DNA from: Nemertoderma westbladi
Lineage: Eukaryota > Xenacoelomorpha > Nemertodermatida > Nemertodermatidae
DNA: 50,077 nt
Assembly (NCBI GenBank): GCA_032718475.1
Contig: JAUCBJ010002688.1
Span: 1 to 50,077 of the forward strand
Direction: 5' to 3'
Position numbers and translations under genes: made by a program
Shown here: piece after piece, positions 33,976 through 43,770 of the stretch
How the letters are laid out: the number at the start of each line of letters is the position of its first letter
Numbering within the stretch: the first letter of the stretch is position 1
Notes under the pieces: model-generated
Database searches by the model: none
What the model was told of the DNA's origin: nothing
What the model saw: the letters and a program-made list of their open reading frames with translations, nothing else

Positions 33976-34750
33976 GTTGTTCGGACACTTCCCCCCCGGA
34001 CACTTCCCCCCCAGACACTTCCCCCCCCCCCGGACACTCCCCCCCCCCCCCGATTGTTCTTAACTTCGCACATTTGTATTTTTCATTTTGTAAGGTAAAC
34101 GGACCGCTTGTATCCAGACAAGTTGAATCCAATTTTCCTTTCGTAGCTCAGAAAGTGATCTTTTGCATCCCGATTTTACATTTTATATCCAAGTTTTATT
34201 TATGGGTTTTATCAATGCAATTACATCGTATTGTTTGCTAATCTTTAAACAATTAATTAGATGACCTATAAATTCCATCCCCTGAATGATATACTGTTTT
34301 TATTAACTATAGAATTATAATAATTAATTGTTTTAATTATAGGTATTATTATATAATAGTCTTCTTCAAATTGTAGCAGATGGGGATGAATATTATTGTT
34401 GCAATCAAAATTATACCCAGGGTAAAATCGACATGCGTCGACCTGTATTCTGTGTTCAACATTACATATTGATATACATATTACTATACATACTATATAG
34501 ATATTATACACACTACATATTAAATTTCCTGGTTACTTGCAATATTTTTAATAGGATTTTGTTGAATTATATAATATTGTCGTAATTTATATATTAATTT
34601 GGTTAACATTCAATACAGCTCCTACTTTAGGCTTAGTCAATTTATTATCTGATGATACAAACATGAATTGATTATTTCAAAACGGTCTCAAAGTCTTTCA
34701 CCACAGGCACACAGGGAAATGCCGGGGTTTGGGGGCAGCAGCCCTGCGCC

Positions 34751-35082
34751 AACCAACTGTCAAGCTGGTTGACAGACCTTGTGTGGTCACTAGTTAGAAC
34801 ACACTGGGTGACGTCATACTGCTATGTGTAAGACCGGTCCCCCAGTGAGCAGGGTCTGACTATCGGATTACCTGGCTCTGCACGCTTGCGGATCTGTATC
34901 ACCTTTACCCCGACTGCTGGATAGCAGACCTGCTCCTTTATCGTGATACTGCTTATGTGTATGACCGTATTGCTACTGTAACCATTTACCTTTGTTATAT
35001 GTAACATTATTACCCAGTATAAGTTATACGTTAATACACCAGTCACCTACGTGTCCGCGACACTTGTTCTTTTTACCCTCTG
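34751..35082 (+). repeat. 5' LTR of the Ty3/Gypsy-type element
   Basis: These 332 bp match 40044-40375 with few differences (for example GTCAAGCTGGTTGACAG versus GTCAAGCCGGTTGACAG). GCGCC stands directly before this LTR (34746-34750) and directly after the 3' LTR (40376-40380), a candidate 5-bp target duplication. TGGTGGCAACG at 35086-35096 is a plausible primer-binding site. Exact ends are uncertain by a few bases, because CGCCA also precedes the 3' LTR. Confidence 0.88.
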
Positions 35083-35356
35083 GCGTGGTGGCAACGTTTT
35101 GGAGTTCGATTCTCACTCCTCAGCCTGTCAGCAGCAAGTCAGAGTCGCTACACGTTCTCTTCACCAGGCGACCCGGGGTCGGAGCTCCCCCTGTCGTCTT
35201 CCTGCTATCCAGTCAGCCGTTACCGGTACCTACTGGCGATCCACCCACCAGTTAGGCTACTACTTACCTAACCGGTACTGCGGACTCACGCAGTACCCAA
35301 CCCGATCCACCATTCACCATGGTGAATCAACACCTAAAGGCTCCACGTTTAGTTAA

Positions 35357-37024
35357 ACTCACTACACTCACGAATCCATCACTTCATTTGAGTCCTGGCG
35401 CCAGACGTTGATTTATAGTCTGTCTCTCGACCCAGAGTTCGCGCAGTTTACCGCCGCTGATGCAGTATGGGAGAAGGCTTCTCCTGCGAGTCCGACCCGG
35501 GGTCTCATCGACGACGCCGCCGGTGTTCCGGATGCCCAACGACGTACCGCGCAGCAACAACTCGTCTCCTTCTTGTTCATGCTGGGCCAAATCGCCAACT
35601 ACGCGCAGGTTATCGCGCGTAACACCATCGTACTAAAATCAACATCTCTCTCATACGTCTGGCAGGCCCTCCGATTACATTATGGTTTTCAACAGACAGG
35701 CTCCCACTTCCTAGATCTCTCCACCATCCACCTCGAGCACGAGGAATGCCACAAAGACCTTTTCCAATATCTCGCAGCGTTTTTTGATGACAACCTCCTC
35801 TCACCCCTCGGGGGTATTACCCACCACGGCGAGCTCCCCACCGCCGTCGAGGAGATCTCCCTCACGGTGGAGAACTTCCTTGTGTTGACTTGGTTATGTC
35901 TCATCCATGAGGACTTACCGGCATTGGTTAAGCAACGATATGGCTGCGAACTTCGTTCCCGCACCTTGGCTTCCATCAAGGCCGAGATCAGCCAGGCAAT
36001 GCCGGTCCCTCTTGGAGGAGCTCCGCGTGTCAGCCGACGTGCGCACGTTCCGCTCCCAGATGACGGAGGTCCCCTCGCCCCCCGCGCTCGCCAGCCAGAC
36101 CCCCGTAGTTTACAGAACCACACACGACCTGCCCGGGTTTGCCCCCTGTGCAAGCAGGCGCAACGCAAGGACTTCAACCACTTCCTCAGTATCTGCCCAT
36201 TTCTCCCCGATCAGGATAAACAGTTCCTCGTCCGGACTCGCGCCGTCGATATCGCCGATTCCGCCAGTTCCAATGACGAGTTCGAGCCCCCCGATGATTC
36301 CCCAATGGGTTACAACCAACCACCAGCGGCCCGCTGGGTCGCTGTGATGCGTTCCCCCGTCTTGGAAGCCGATTATCAGTCCCGTCCACTTCGATTGCCA
36401 CTCGACAGTGGCGCAGAATCCGATCTCATCCGGGAGGCGTTCGCCCGCCAGAGCTGGGCGTCCTATATCTCCCCGAGTAGTTGCCAGGTTCCCGAACAGG
36501 CCGATGGACAGTCTAAGATGAAGGTTACCGGCGAAACGCGTTTCGTCGTCCACCGTGGCTCGATTCCCTTCGAGTTTAACGGTCTCGTCGTCCCGGAGCT
36601 CGGATGTCCCATCATTTGTGGAATGCCGTTCCTATACCGCAAAGATATAACGCTACGTCCCGCCCATATGACGATTACCCTACCGGACGGCACCACAATA
36701 CCCTTTGGAGGCCAGCACTCAACCTCCACGCGCCCGCGAAGACCCGAGTCCACACTGGTACGTGCATCTACCCGGTCCGTCGTAGTCTGGCCAGACGCGG
36801 ATCTCACTCTACCGGTAGCGAGTACCGTGCCCCTCTTACTGGCACCCCACCATCCATCTACGTCTCCGAACGAGCCCTGGTTCCAACTGTTCCTTGCCGA
36901 AGTGTGCGACGGTTCCATTGCCATCCGCAACGTCACCCAGATCCCCGTCAGGATCAAACGGAACTCTCACGTTTGCTTGGCAACACCCATCCAACCTGGC
37001 GGCAATACCGACCGCTGGCGTTGA
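35357..37024 (+). pseudogene. Gag plus aspartic protease of the LTR element
   Basis: The open frame runs from 35357 to the stop at 37022 but has no ATG at its head; the nearest ATG (35320) is in another frame, implying a small indel. Counting from the TTG at 35408, a helical gag region (about 1-200) precedes a zinc knuckle of form C-x2-C-x9-H-x4-C (C245, C248, H258, C263; CPLCKQAQRKDFNHFLSIC). A retropepsin-like protease follows with the active-site LDSGAES (D333) and a downstream GCPIICGMPFL (399-409). The products would form the particle and cleave the polyprotein. The stop precedes pol in a different frame. Confidence 0.85.
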
Positions 37025-37059
37025 CACAGTCCCACCGCCTGCATCGCGCTCTACCCGTC

Positions 37060-37900
37060 TCCCCAACCCCCGTTCCGTTGACGGTGTACGCTTAGACCCC
37101 GACAACATCCTCACCAGCGCTGAACGCTGCCAGTTTACCGACGTCCTCGCCGCGCACTCCACAGTATTCGAAGCCGAGTACCCCGGATATAACGGCGCCG
37201 CAGGCCCCTACGAAGCCATTGTCAAAATGGGACCAACTCTACCCCCTCTCAACAGAAAGGGCGCGTACCACAATACGGCCGCAACCGCCTCATCGAGTTG
37301 CAGGACCGGTTCGACGAACTCGAACAACGTGGTGTCTTCGCTACACCCGAACATGCAGGGGTACATGTGGAGTATCTCAGTCCCTCCTTCCTCGTCGCCA
37401 AACCCAACGGAGGAACTCGTCTCGTTTCAGCCTTTAATGAGATCGCCCGGTATGCTAAACCCCAGCCATCACTCCTCCCTAGTGTCGAGTCTACCCTGCG
37501 CGAAATCGGCTCCTATAAGTTCCTCATCAAAACCGATTTAACGAGTGCGTTCTACCAGATCCCCATTAGTCGCAACTCCATGAAGTTCTGCGGTGTTGTT
37601 ACACCGTTCCGCGGTGTGCTAGTCTATACCCGCTGCGCCATGGGTATGCCCGGATCCGAGACTGCCTTGGAAGAACTGATGTGCCGTGTCCTCGGGGAAC
37701 TTATCAAGCAGGGTGCCGTCAGTAAACTCGCAGACGATTTGTATTGTGGCGGCAACACGATAGACGAATTAGCCGCAAATTTTAACGCGCGCTACTCACA
37801 GCCCTCGCATGCTCTTCTTTACGTTTATCCCCAAAGAAGACCGTCATTTGCCCGCATTCCACTACCATTCTTGGCTGGCAATGGACTGCTGGCTCCCTGA
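37060..37900 (+). pseudogene. Reverse transcriptase region of the LTR element
   Basis: The pol start is encoded in the frame ending at 37541 (DPDNILTSAERCQFTDVLAA). A single-base shift near 37250 moves it to the frame 37298-37900. There, [17 protein letters not shown], motif [17 protein letters not shown] (catalytic D80 counted from 37298) and motif [11 protein letters not shown] (D146, D147) are intact. LADD replaces the common YIDD/YVDD box. After residue 160 the frame drifts; a short WLTAG-like tether remnant survives, but no RNase H motif is found before the integrase, suggesting an internal deletion. Confidence 0.87.
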
Positions 37901-38145
37901 CCGCGTTGTCTCATGTCGTTTCAGCCCCCATAAACCTGACACTGTCCGGTCCCTCCGTTCCTTCTTCGTCCCTTACTTCGTTAATCAGCTTGCCGACGAA
38001 CCCATCATCCGTGCGGCGGTTCTCACCGAAGACCCCCCCCCCCCCCCCCCCTCCAGCGCGTCCCTTGTACGCCACCCATAGTACCTGGCTCGTCACCCAG
38101 CAGGAATGCGCATCTATCCGTCGCGCCAAGGTGCACCTCGCATAG

Positions 38146-39576
38146 GGTACGCATCCCTCCAAGAAGGAGACGATCATCCGCGACATTAAGCGGTACATCG
38201 GCTGCGCGTCCGTCGCCATGGACGGACTCCTCGTTGTTCCTCGACACCCCGCGTTCTCGGCTCCGCGGGAAATGATCGTTGTCCCTCGCCATGTGCTCTC
38301 TGGTCTTCTTACGTCACTGCACCTCGAGTTGCAGCACCCGTCGCGTAGTCAGCTGCGCGTTACGTTTCTGCGGTACTTCTACACCCTTGACATGGAAGAA
38401 GCCATCACATGCATCCACTCGCAGTGTGCCCAATGCGCCGTGCTGCATTCCGCCCCACGGCTATCCATCGAGCAGTCGTCCGGTGACCCTCCGGCCGCCA
38501 TCGGAATCGCATTCGCTGCCAATGTCATCCGTCGCCATCGACAGTTCATCGTCATCCTCCGCGAAACCGCCTCGTTGTACTCCGCTGCCATGTTCCTCTC
38601 AGATGAACAACACACAATGTTGCGGGATGGCCTCCTCAATTTGTGCGTCGGTGTGTGCCCCCTTAGCGGCCCCCACGCAGTCATCCGTACCGATCCCACA
38701 CCCGGATTCCATACGCTAGTCGGCGACAAGGTTTTATCCACCCACCATATCCGTATTGAGTTGGGTCGCGCCAAAAATAAAGACAAAAATCCGGTCGCGG
38801 AACACGCCGTTCGCAAATTAGAAGACGAGCTCCTTAAACTCCATCCCTCCGGGGGACCCTACTCCGTTGTGTCCCTCGCCCTCGCCGTCGCCCGGTTAAA
38901 TGCGCGTATCCGGTCGAGTGGCGTATCCGCCCGAGAAATTCTGCTCCAACGCGATCAGTTTACTGGCACTCAACTCCCCCTCATCGATTCTGAGCTTATC
39001 GACCAGCAACATCGCCGTTGTTTGGCCAATCATCCCCATAGTGCACAGTCCAAAAATCCGCATCCCAGTAGCACCGCTAGGGATACTCTGTTAGAAGTAG
39101 GTGATATCGTCTACCTCCATGTCGATTTGCCGCAACTACAGGGCCGACCCCGGTACATTGTAGCGACAACGGACCAATCCTGGGTAAGTGTCCGGAAGTC
39201 CGTCGGTCTCCAACTGCGTTCGCAGGACTATCAGGTTCCGCGGTCCGAATGTTATCGCGTACCCTACCGCGATACCTCGGTACCTGCGGTCGACGAACCC
39301 TCGTCCAACGATGATGACGAGGGGTCGGCGGGTCTACCTTCCCCGCGACCAGCCGACACCGAACCGCCGGGTGAGCGAAATTACCAGGTCTCTCATCCGG
39401 TACCTTCTGTGCGTCCAACTACACCCCTTCCGGCACCAGCGCGCCCCCCATCACCCTCTTCGTCCCTAGACGAGGTGTTCCTCGGGTTCGACGATGTGGA
39501 CAACGTGCCTCCACACACCCGGCGTCCTCAGCGTCATACGCGCCCACCAGACTACTATGGGTTTCCTCCACCATGA
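38146..39576 (+). pseudogene. Integrase and C-terminal domain of the LTR element
   Basis: The frame is open from 38146, directly after a TAG at 38143, to 39576. The ATG at 38218 is internal to pol and is used only for counting. A zinc-binding HHCC motif is present (H35, H40, C70, C73). The catalytic core has spacing x56 and x35: N102, D159 (IRTDPTPGF) and E195 (NPVAEHAV). The first position would normally be aspartate, and here it is AAT (Asn), so the enzyme is probably inactive. A GDIVYLHVD C-terminal DNA-binding segment precedes a proline/serine-rich tail from about residue 365. Integrase would join element cDNA to host DNA. Confidence 0.87.
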
Positions 39577-40013
39577 TTACACTACAATACTCAAGTTTTC
39601 CTACGTGTTTATGGTATCCCGTGCGTTACAGCGGCCATTACTACTGGCTCATAGTTTGTTTGCTTATTTGTATCCCTTTAGTATAGTTCTGTTTTTTTGC
39701 CAGTCTGTTCAATCCGCTATAAACTCATCGTAGTATTTGAGAAACTGACTGACCTTGTCCGTACGAAACTGAAAGTAATTTAGTTAGGCGTCTTCATGCG
39801 ATGTTCATTCTATATGTAGTATTATTAGTAGGAAAGCCGATCGTTGGTTAAATGTCCTTATTTAATCGTGCATACAGTTGTAGTATAACACGTACCGTAT
39901 CTATTCGCGAGAAAATGAAAGTAATTTAGGTAGGCCTTATCATTAGTCAATGCCGGCACCCTCTTTGTATTTTCAATTCCGAAAAGGGCAAAACTAACTA
40001 TCGAAAGGTAAAG

Positions 40014-40035
40014 TAGAAAGAAAGAAAAAAAAGGG
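40014..40035 (+). promoter_or_regulatory. Polypurine tract
   Basis: AGAAAGAAAGAAAAAAAAGG lies within a purine run just before the 3' LTR, where plus-strand DNA synthesis is primed in LTR elements. Confidence 0.75.
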
Positions 40036-40043
40036 ATCACGCC

Positions 40044-40375
40044 AGCCAACCGTCAAGCCGGTTGACAGACCTCGTGTGGTCACTAGTTAGAACACACCGG
40101 GTGACATCATACTGCTATGTGTAAGACCGGTCCCCCGGTGAGCAGGGTCTGACTATCGGATTACCTGGCTCTGCACGCTTGCGGAGCTGTATCACCTTTA
40201 CCCCGACTGCTGGATAGCAGACCTGCTCCTTTACCGTGATACTGCTTATGTGTATGATCGTATTGCTACTGTAGCCATTTACCTATGTTATATGTAACAT
40301 TATTACCCGGTATCAGTTATATGTTAATACACCAGTCACCTACGTGTCCGCGACACTTGTACTTTTTACCCTCTG
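40044..40375 (+). repeat. 3' LTR of the Ty3/Gypsy-type element
   Basis: The same length (332 bp) as the 5' LTR with a small number of substitutions, mostly transitions. It is followed by GCGCC, then by foldback-element sequence (AACAAAATAAGCGGGGG). Confidence 0.88.
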
Positions 40376-40640
40376 GCGCCGAACAAAATAAGCGGGGGTT
40401 TGGGGGCGGCAGCCTCCAAGAAAAGAAGTAGGGGTTTGGGGGCGGCAGCCTCCAACAGAAGAAGCGGGGGTTTGGGGGCGGCAGCCCCCAATTAAAAGAA
40501 AAGCAAACAAAATTTGACTATAAAAATGTTTCTTTTATAATTTTGAAAAAACATGTCTAGATACAACTTGTCCTGTGTCCTACTTGGGCGGAGGGGAAGT
40601 GTCCGGGGGGAACTGTCCGGGGGGGAAGTGTCCTAGATCC

Positions 40641-40649
40641 ATCTCAGCC
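40641..40649. repeat. 9-bp target duplication, right copy
   Basis: ATCTCAGCC directly follows the CTAGATCC end of foldback copy 1 and matches 33967-33975. Confidence 0.8.
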
Positions 40650-41503
40650 TTGTACACCGGTCCATGCACACTTGCGCTAGCCTAAGCCTACTTACATGTA
40701 GTAAACAGGCAAATGGAAAATATTCAATACCAATATACGATTATACTACCCCCGCATGTATAGTACATATAAGGCATGCGGGGGCGGGGGGGGGGGGGGG
40801 GGGGGGGGGTATCTCATATCTGCGAATTATTATTATTATTACAGCTGGCATGTTATAAACGAGTCATTATAGCACATGTTATAAACGAGTCATTATAGCA
40901 CATGTTATAAACGAGTCAGTATAGCACATGTTATAAACGAGTCAGTATAGCACAGGTTATAAACGAGTGAATGAGTGATTATAGCACAGTTACATTTGCT
41001 AAGAATCCACGTGTTTTTTTGCGTCGATTATCGTGTGGGTTCAATTTTCATTTAATAATAACATGTTGAATGTGTAGAATACAACATAATTAGGTTGAGA
41101 TAGTGGCGGGCGAATTTTGTTGAATTTTCGCGAGTGTGCTCGATGACATCGGGTACATCGGATAATGCTTTCCTCTGTCAGGGATTGATTCATGATCTGA
41201 TCATATCATTATGATCAAACATACACACACAGCATTCCTCTTAATCAGAACTATGTCAACGTCAAGATGACACAACTGTAATTACGAGTTCTCAATCCAA
41301 CGCCGATTGTTAAATCAGTAATACCTTGTCATTTTTTTGGAAGCAGTGTCTCATTACTTGTACATAAATTAAATTATTAATATCTTATCATCATAATCAT
41401 AGTTTGTGACCCCGAACCAAGACCAATATAATTAGCATTATAGGATTATATTATATACTTTGGAGACAAGCCATATAATGAGCGCCTCAGGATATTATAA
41501 TAT
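40650..41503. other. Non-coding spacer with a G homopolymer and a 26-bp repeat
   Basis: No gene recognised. A run of 24 G lies at 40786-40809. From about 40849 to 40990 the 26-bp unit ATGTTATAAACGAGTCATTA plus TAGCAC is repeated about five times, with CATTAT or CAGTAT variants. Confidence 0.7.
40849..40990. repeat. 26-bp tandem repeat, about five copies
   Basis: TGTTATAAACGAGTCA and TATAGCACA alternate regularly. The last unit is altered (CAGGTTATAAACGAGTGAATG). Confidence 0.9.
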
Positions 41504-41593
41504 TCTGTTATGCGTCCCGTTGCTTTTCCATTACCCCATGGCATGCATGCAAAACCTTGTATGTATTGCAAACTAATAATGGGTGATGAAAGT
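41504..41593. repeat. 90-bp direct repeat, left of foldback copy 2
   Basis: Begins TCTGTTATGCGTCCCGTTGC and ends GGGTGATGAAAGT. It is identical over all 90 bases to 42802-42891 and abuts the element's left end exactly. Confidence 0.95.
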
Positions 41594-42801
41594 GGTGTTC
41601 GGACACTTCCCCCCCGGACACTTCCCCCCCGGACAGTTCCCCCCCGCTCAAGTAGGACACTTCCCCCCGGACACTTCCCCCCCAGACACTTCCCCCCCGC
41701 GGACACTTCCCCCCCGACTGTTCTTAACTTCGCACATTCGTATTTTTCATTTTGTAAGGTAAACGGACCGCTTGTATCCAGACAAGTTGTATCCAATTTT
41801 CCTTTCGTAGCTCAGAAAGTGATCTTTTACATCCCGATTTTACATTTTCTATCCAAGTTTTATTTATGGGTTTTATCAATGCAATTACATCGTATTGTTT
41901 GCTAATCTTTAAACAATTAATTATATTAGATGACCTATAAATTCCATCCCCGGAATGATATACTGTTTTTATTAACTATAGAATTATAATAATTAATTGT
42001 TTTAATTATAGGTATTATTATGTAATAGTCTTCTTCAAATTGTAGCAGATGGGGATGAAAGGGTAAAATCTCTCAGGGTAAAATCGACATGCGTCGACCT
42101 GTATTCTGTGTTCATGTTCAGCATTACATATTGATATACATACTACTATACATACTATATAGATATTATACACACTACATATTAAATTTCCTGGTTACTT
42201 GCAATATTTTTAATAGGATTTTGTTGAATTATATAATATTGTAGTAATTTATATATTAAATTGGTTAACATTCAATACAGCTCCTACTTTAGGCTTAGTC
42301 AATTTATTATCTGATGATACAAACATGAATTAATTATTTCAAAGTGGTCTTAAGTCTTTCACCACGGGCACTCAGGGAAATGCCGGGGCCTGGGGGCGAT
42401 AACCCCCAAGAAAAGAAGCGGGGGTTTGGGGGCGGCAGCCCCCAAGAAAAGAAGCGGGGTTTGGGGGCGGTACGGTAGCCCCCAACAAAAGAAGCGGGGG
42501 TTTGGGGGCGGCAGCCCCCAATTAAAACAAATTAAAAGAATTAAAGGAATTAAAAGAAAAACAAACAAAATTTGACTATAAAAATGTTTCTTTTATAATT
42601 TTGAAAAAACTTGTCTAGATACAACCTGTCCTGTAACCATCTTTAACTTTTGTTTATTGCTTTGATGCACCCAGATTAATTTTAACACTTTAACTGGGGG
42701 GGAAGTGTCCGGGGGGCAAGTGTCCGGGGGGGAAGTGTCCGGGGGGGAAGTGTCCTACTTGGGCGGGGGGGAAGTGTCCGGGGGGGAAGTGTCCTAGATC
42801 C
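41594..42801. mobile_element. Foldback-like DNA element, copy 2, uninterrupted
   Basis: 1208 bp. The left arm (41594-41721) is built from CCCCCCGGACACTTC units and the right arm (about 42697-42801) from complementary GGGGGGAAGTGTCC units. Both arms contain CAAGTAGGACAC or its complement. Between them lie an AT-rich core shared with copy 1, four G-rich hairpin units (42380-42530) and a conserved AT-rich segment (42550-42630). The ends GGTGTTCGGACAC and GTGTCCTAGATCC agree with copy 1. No protein is encoded. Instead of a 9-bp duplication it is bounded by 90-bp direct repeats. Confidence 0.88.
42380..42530. repeat. G-rich hairpin units inside foldback copy 2
   Basis: About four units of roughly 36 bp, each containing GAAGCGGGGGTTTGGGGG followed by CGGCAGCCCCCAA. 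TTGGGGGC and GCCCCCAA pair perfectly around a GGCA loop, and the GGGGG runs could also form a G-quadruplex. Related units in copy 1 lie at 34723-34745 and 40389-40492. Confidence 0.85.
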
Positions 42802-42891
42802 TCTGTTATGCGTCCCGTTGCTTTTCCATTACCCCATGGCATGCATGCAAAACCTTGTATGTATTGCAAACTAATAATGGGTGATGAAAGT
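42802..42891. repeat. 90-bp direct repeat, right of foldback copy 2
   Basis: Identical to 41504-41593; it starts at the base after the element's right end. Confidence 0.95.
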
Positions 42892-43229
42892 ATATTGGAT
42901 TGTATTGGTCAAGTCCAATTAATATTATATTATAATACGATAAATTTACTGTAGGCCTACACTAAACAACGTACTCAACAAATGTTACATCGTGAAAATT
43001 AATTTCCATTTATTGAAATTTTGTAAGTAAGCCTACGATTGTTATTGATTTAGTGGTGGGAATCAATTTGGTAATTTACTTGCAGAATTCAAAGAGCCCG
43101 CGTCCCATATGCCATTTTGTCGTTTCTAAGTTGATGTTGAAGTTGCAGTGGCTAATTCTATTATTGTACCGTATTATTTGGACAAAATGTCACCTCATTA
43201 CCAACTCAAATACAAATTAAACGCGGATA
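42892..43229. other. AT-rich spacer, nothing recognised
   Basis: No gene, repeat or motif of note. Confidence 0.6.
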
Positions 43230-43770
43230 AAGTGGTGAATATCTGTTTCCGGAAGATCTTCGGCTGAGTAGTCTGTTTCTGTCCGGATAATCTGTTTCTG
43301 TCCGGATAATCTGTCTCTGTCCTGCAGATCAGTTCCCGGATAGTTAGTTTCTCTCCCTAAAATCTGTTATATCCTTAAAATCTGTTTCTGCCCGGAAGCG
43401 GATTGTCTCTTTCCGGAAGATCAGTGCACTGATATTCTGTTTATTTCCGGAAGCTCTGAGTCCGGATAGTCTCCTTTTTCCGAAAGATCTGTGTCCGGAT
43501 AGTCTCCTTTTTCCGGAAGATCTGTGCACTGATATTCTGTTTATTTCCGGAAGCTCTGAGTCCGGATAGTCTCCTTTTTCCGAAAGATCTGTGTCCGGAT
43601 AGTCTCCTTTTTCCGGAAGATCTGTGCACTGATATTCTGTTTATTTCCGGAAGCTCTGAGTCCGGATAGTCTCCTTTTTCCGAAAGATCTGTGTCCGGAT
43701 AGTCTCTTTATTCCGGAAGATCTGTGCCCGGATAGCCTGTTTTTTTCAGGAAGATCATTGTCCGTGTCCT
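43230..43770. repeat. Compound repeat with a 100-bp higher-order unit
   Basis: Short units carrying TCCGGATAGTCT and TTCCGGAAGATCTG alternate. From 43445 to 43744 they form three copies of an exact 100-bp period (TTCCGGAAGCTCTGAG at 43445, 43545 and 43645). Left of this (43250-43440) the units are more diverged. Minus-strand frames rich in HRSSGKRRLSG are repeat artefacts. Confidence 0.92.

Larger units (their letters stand above)
34751..40375 (+). mobile_element. Ty3/Gypsy-type LTR retrotransposon, defective, nested in foldback copy 1
   Basis: The order is 5' LTR, gag with a zinc knuckle, aspartic protease, reverse transcriptase, integrase, purine-rich tract (about 40014-40035), 3' LTR. Protease and RT lie upstream of integrase, which is the Ty3/Gypsy order. 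The interior is strikingly GC-rich against an AT-rich locality. There is no envelope-like frame. Lesions include a frameshift in gag upstream of 35408, a frameshift near 37250, loss of a recognisable RNase H, a 19-base C run at 38033-38051 and a stop at 38143. The LTRs are very similar, so insertion is younger than most other repeats here. Confidence 0.92.
33976..40640. mobile_element. Foldback-like DNA element, copy 1, split by an LTR retrotransposon
   Basis: The left arm (33976-34053) is a tandem array of CCCCCCCGGACACTT-type units. The right arm (about 40588-40640) is the complementary GGGGGGAAGTGTCCG array ending in CTAGATCC. The middle (34054-34733) closely matches copy 2 at 41722-42370. 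G-rich hairpin units occur on both sides of the retrotransposon at 34751-40375. Without the insert the element is about 1.03 kb. It is flanked by the 9-bp duplication ATCTCAGCC, encodes no protein, and is presumably moved by a transposase in trans. The arm structure recalls Drosophila FB elements; the 9-bp duplication also fits Mutator-like elements. Confidence 0.85.

Noticed and set aside
38218-39576. Independent gene starting at the ATG at 38218
   Set aside because: The frame is open upstream to 38146 and the sequence is the integrase part of a polyprotein, so this methionine is internal.
34751-40375. Endogenous retrovirus with an envelope gene
   Set aside because: After integrase only a proline-rich tail and about 460 bp of non-coding sequence precede the 3' LTR; there is no envelope-like frame.
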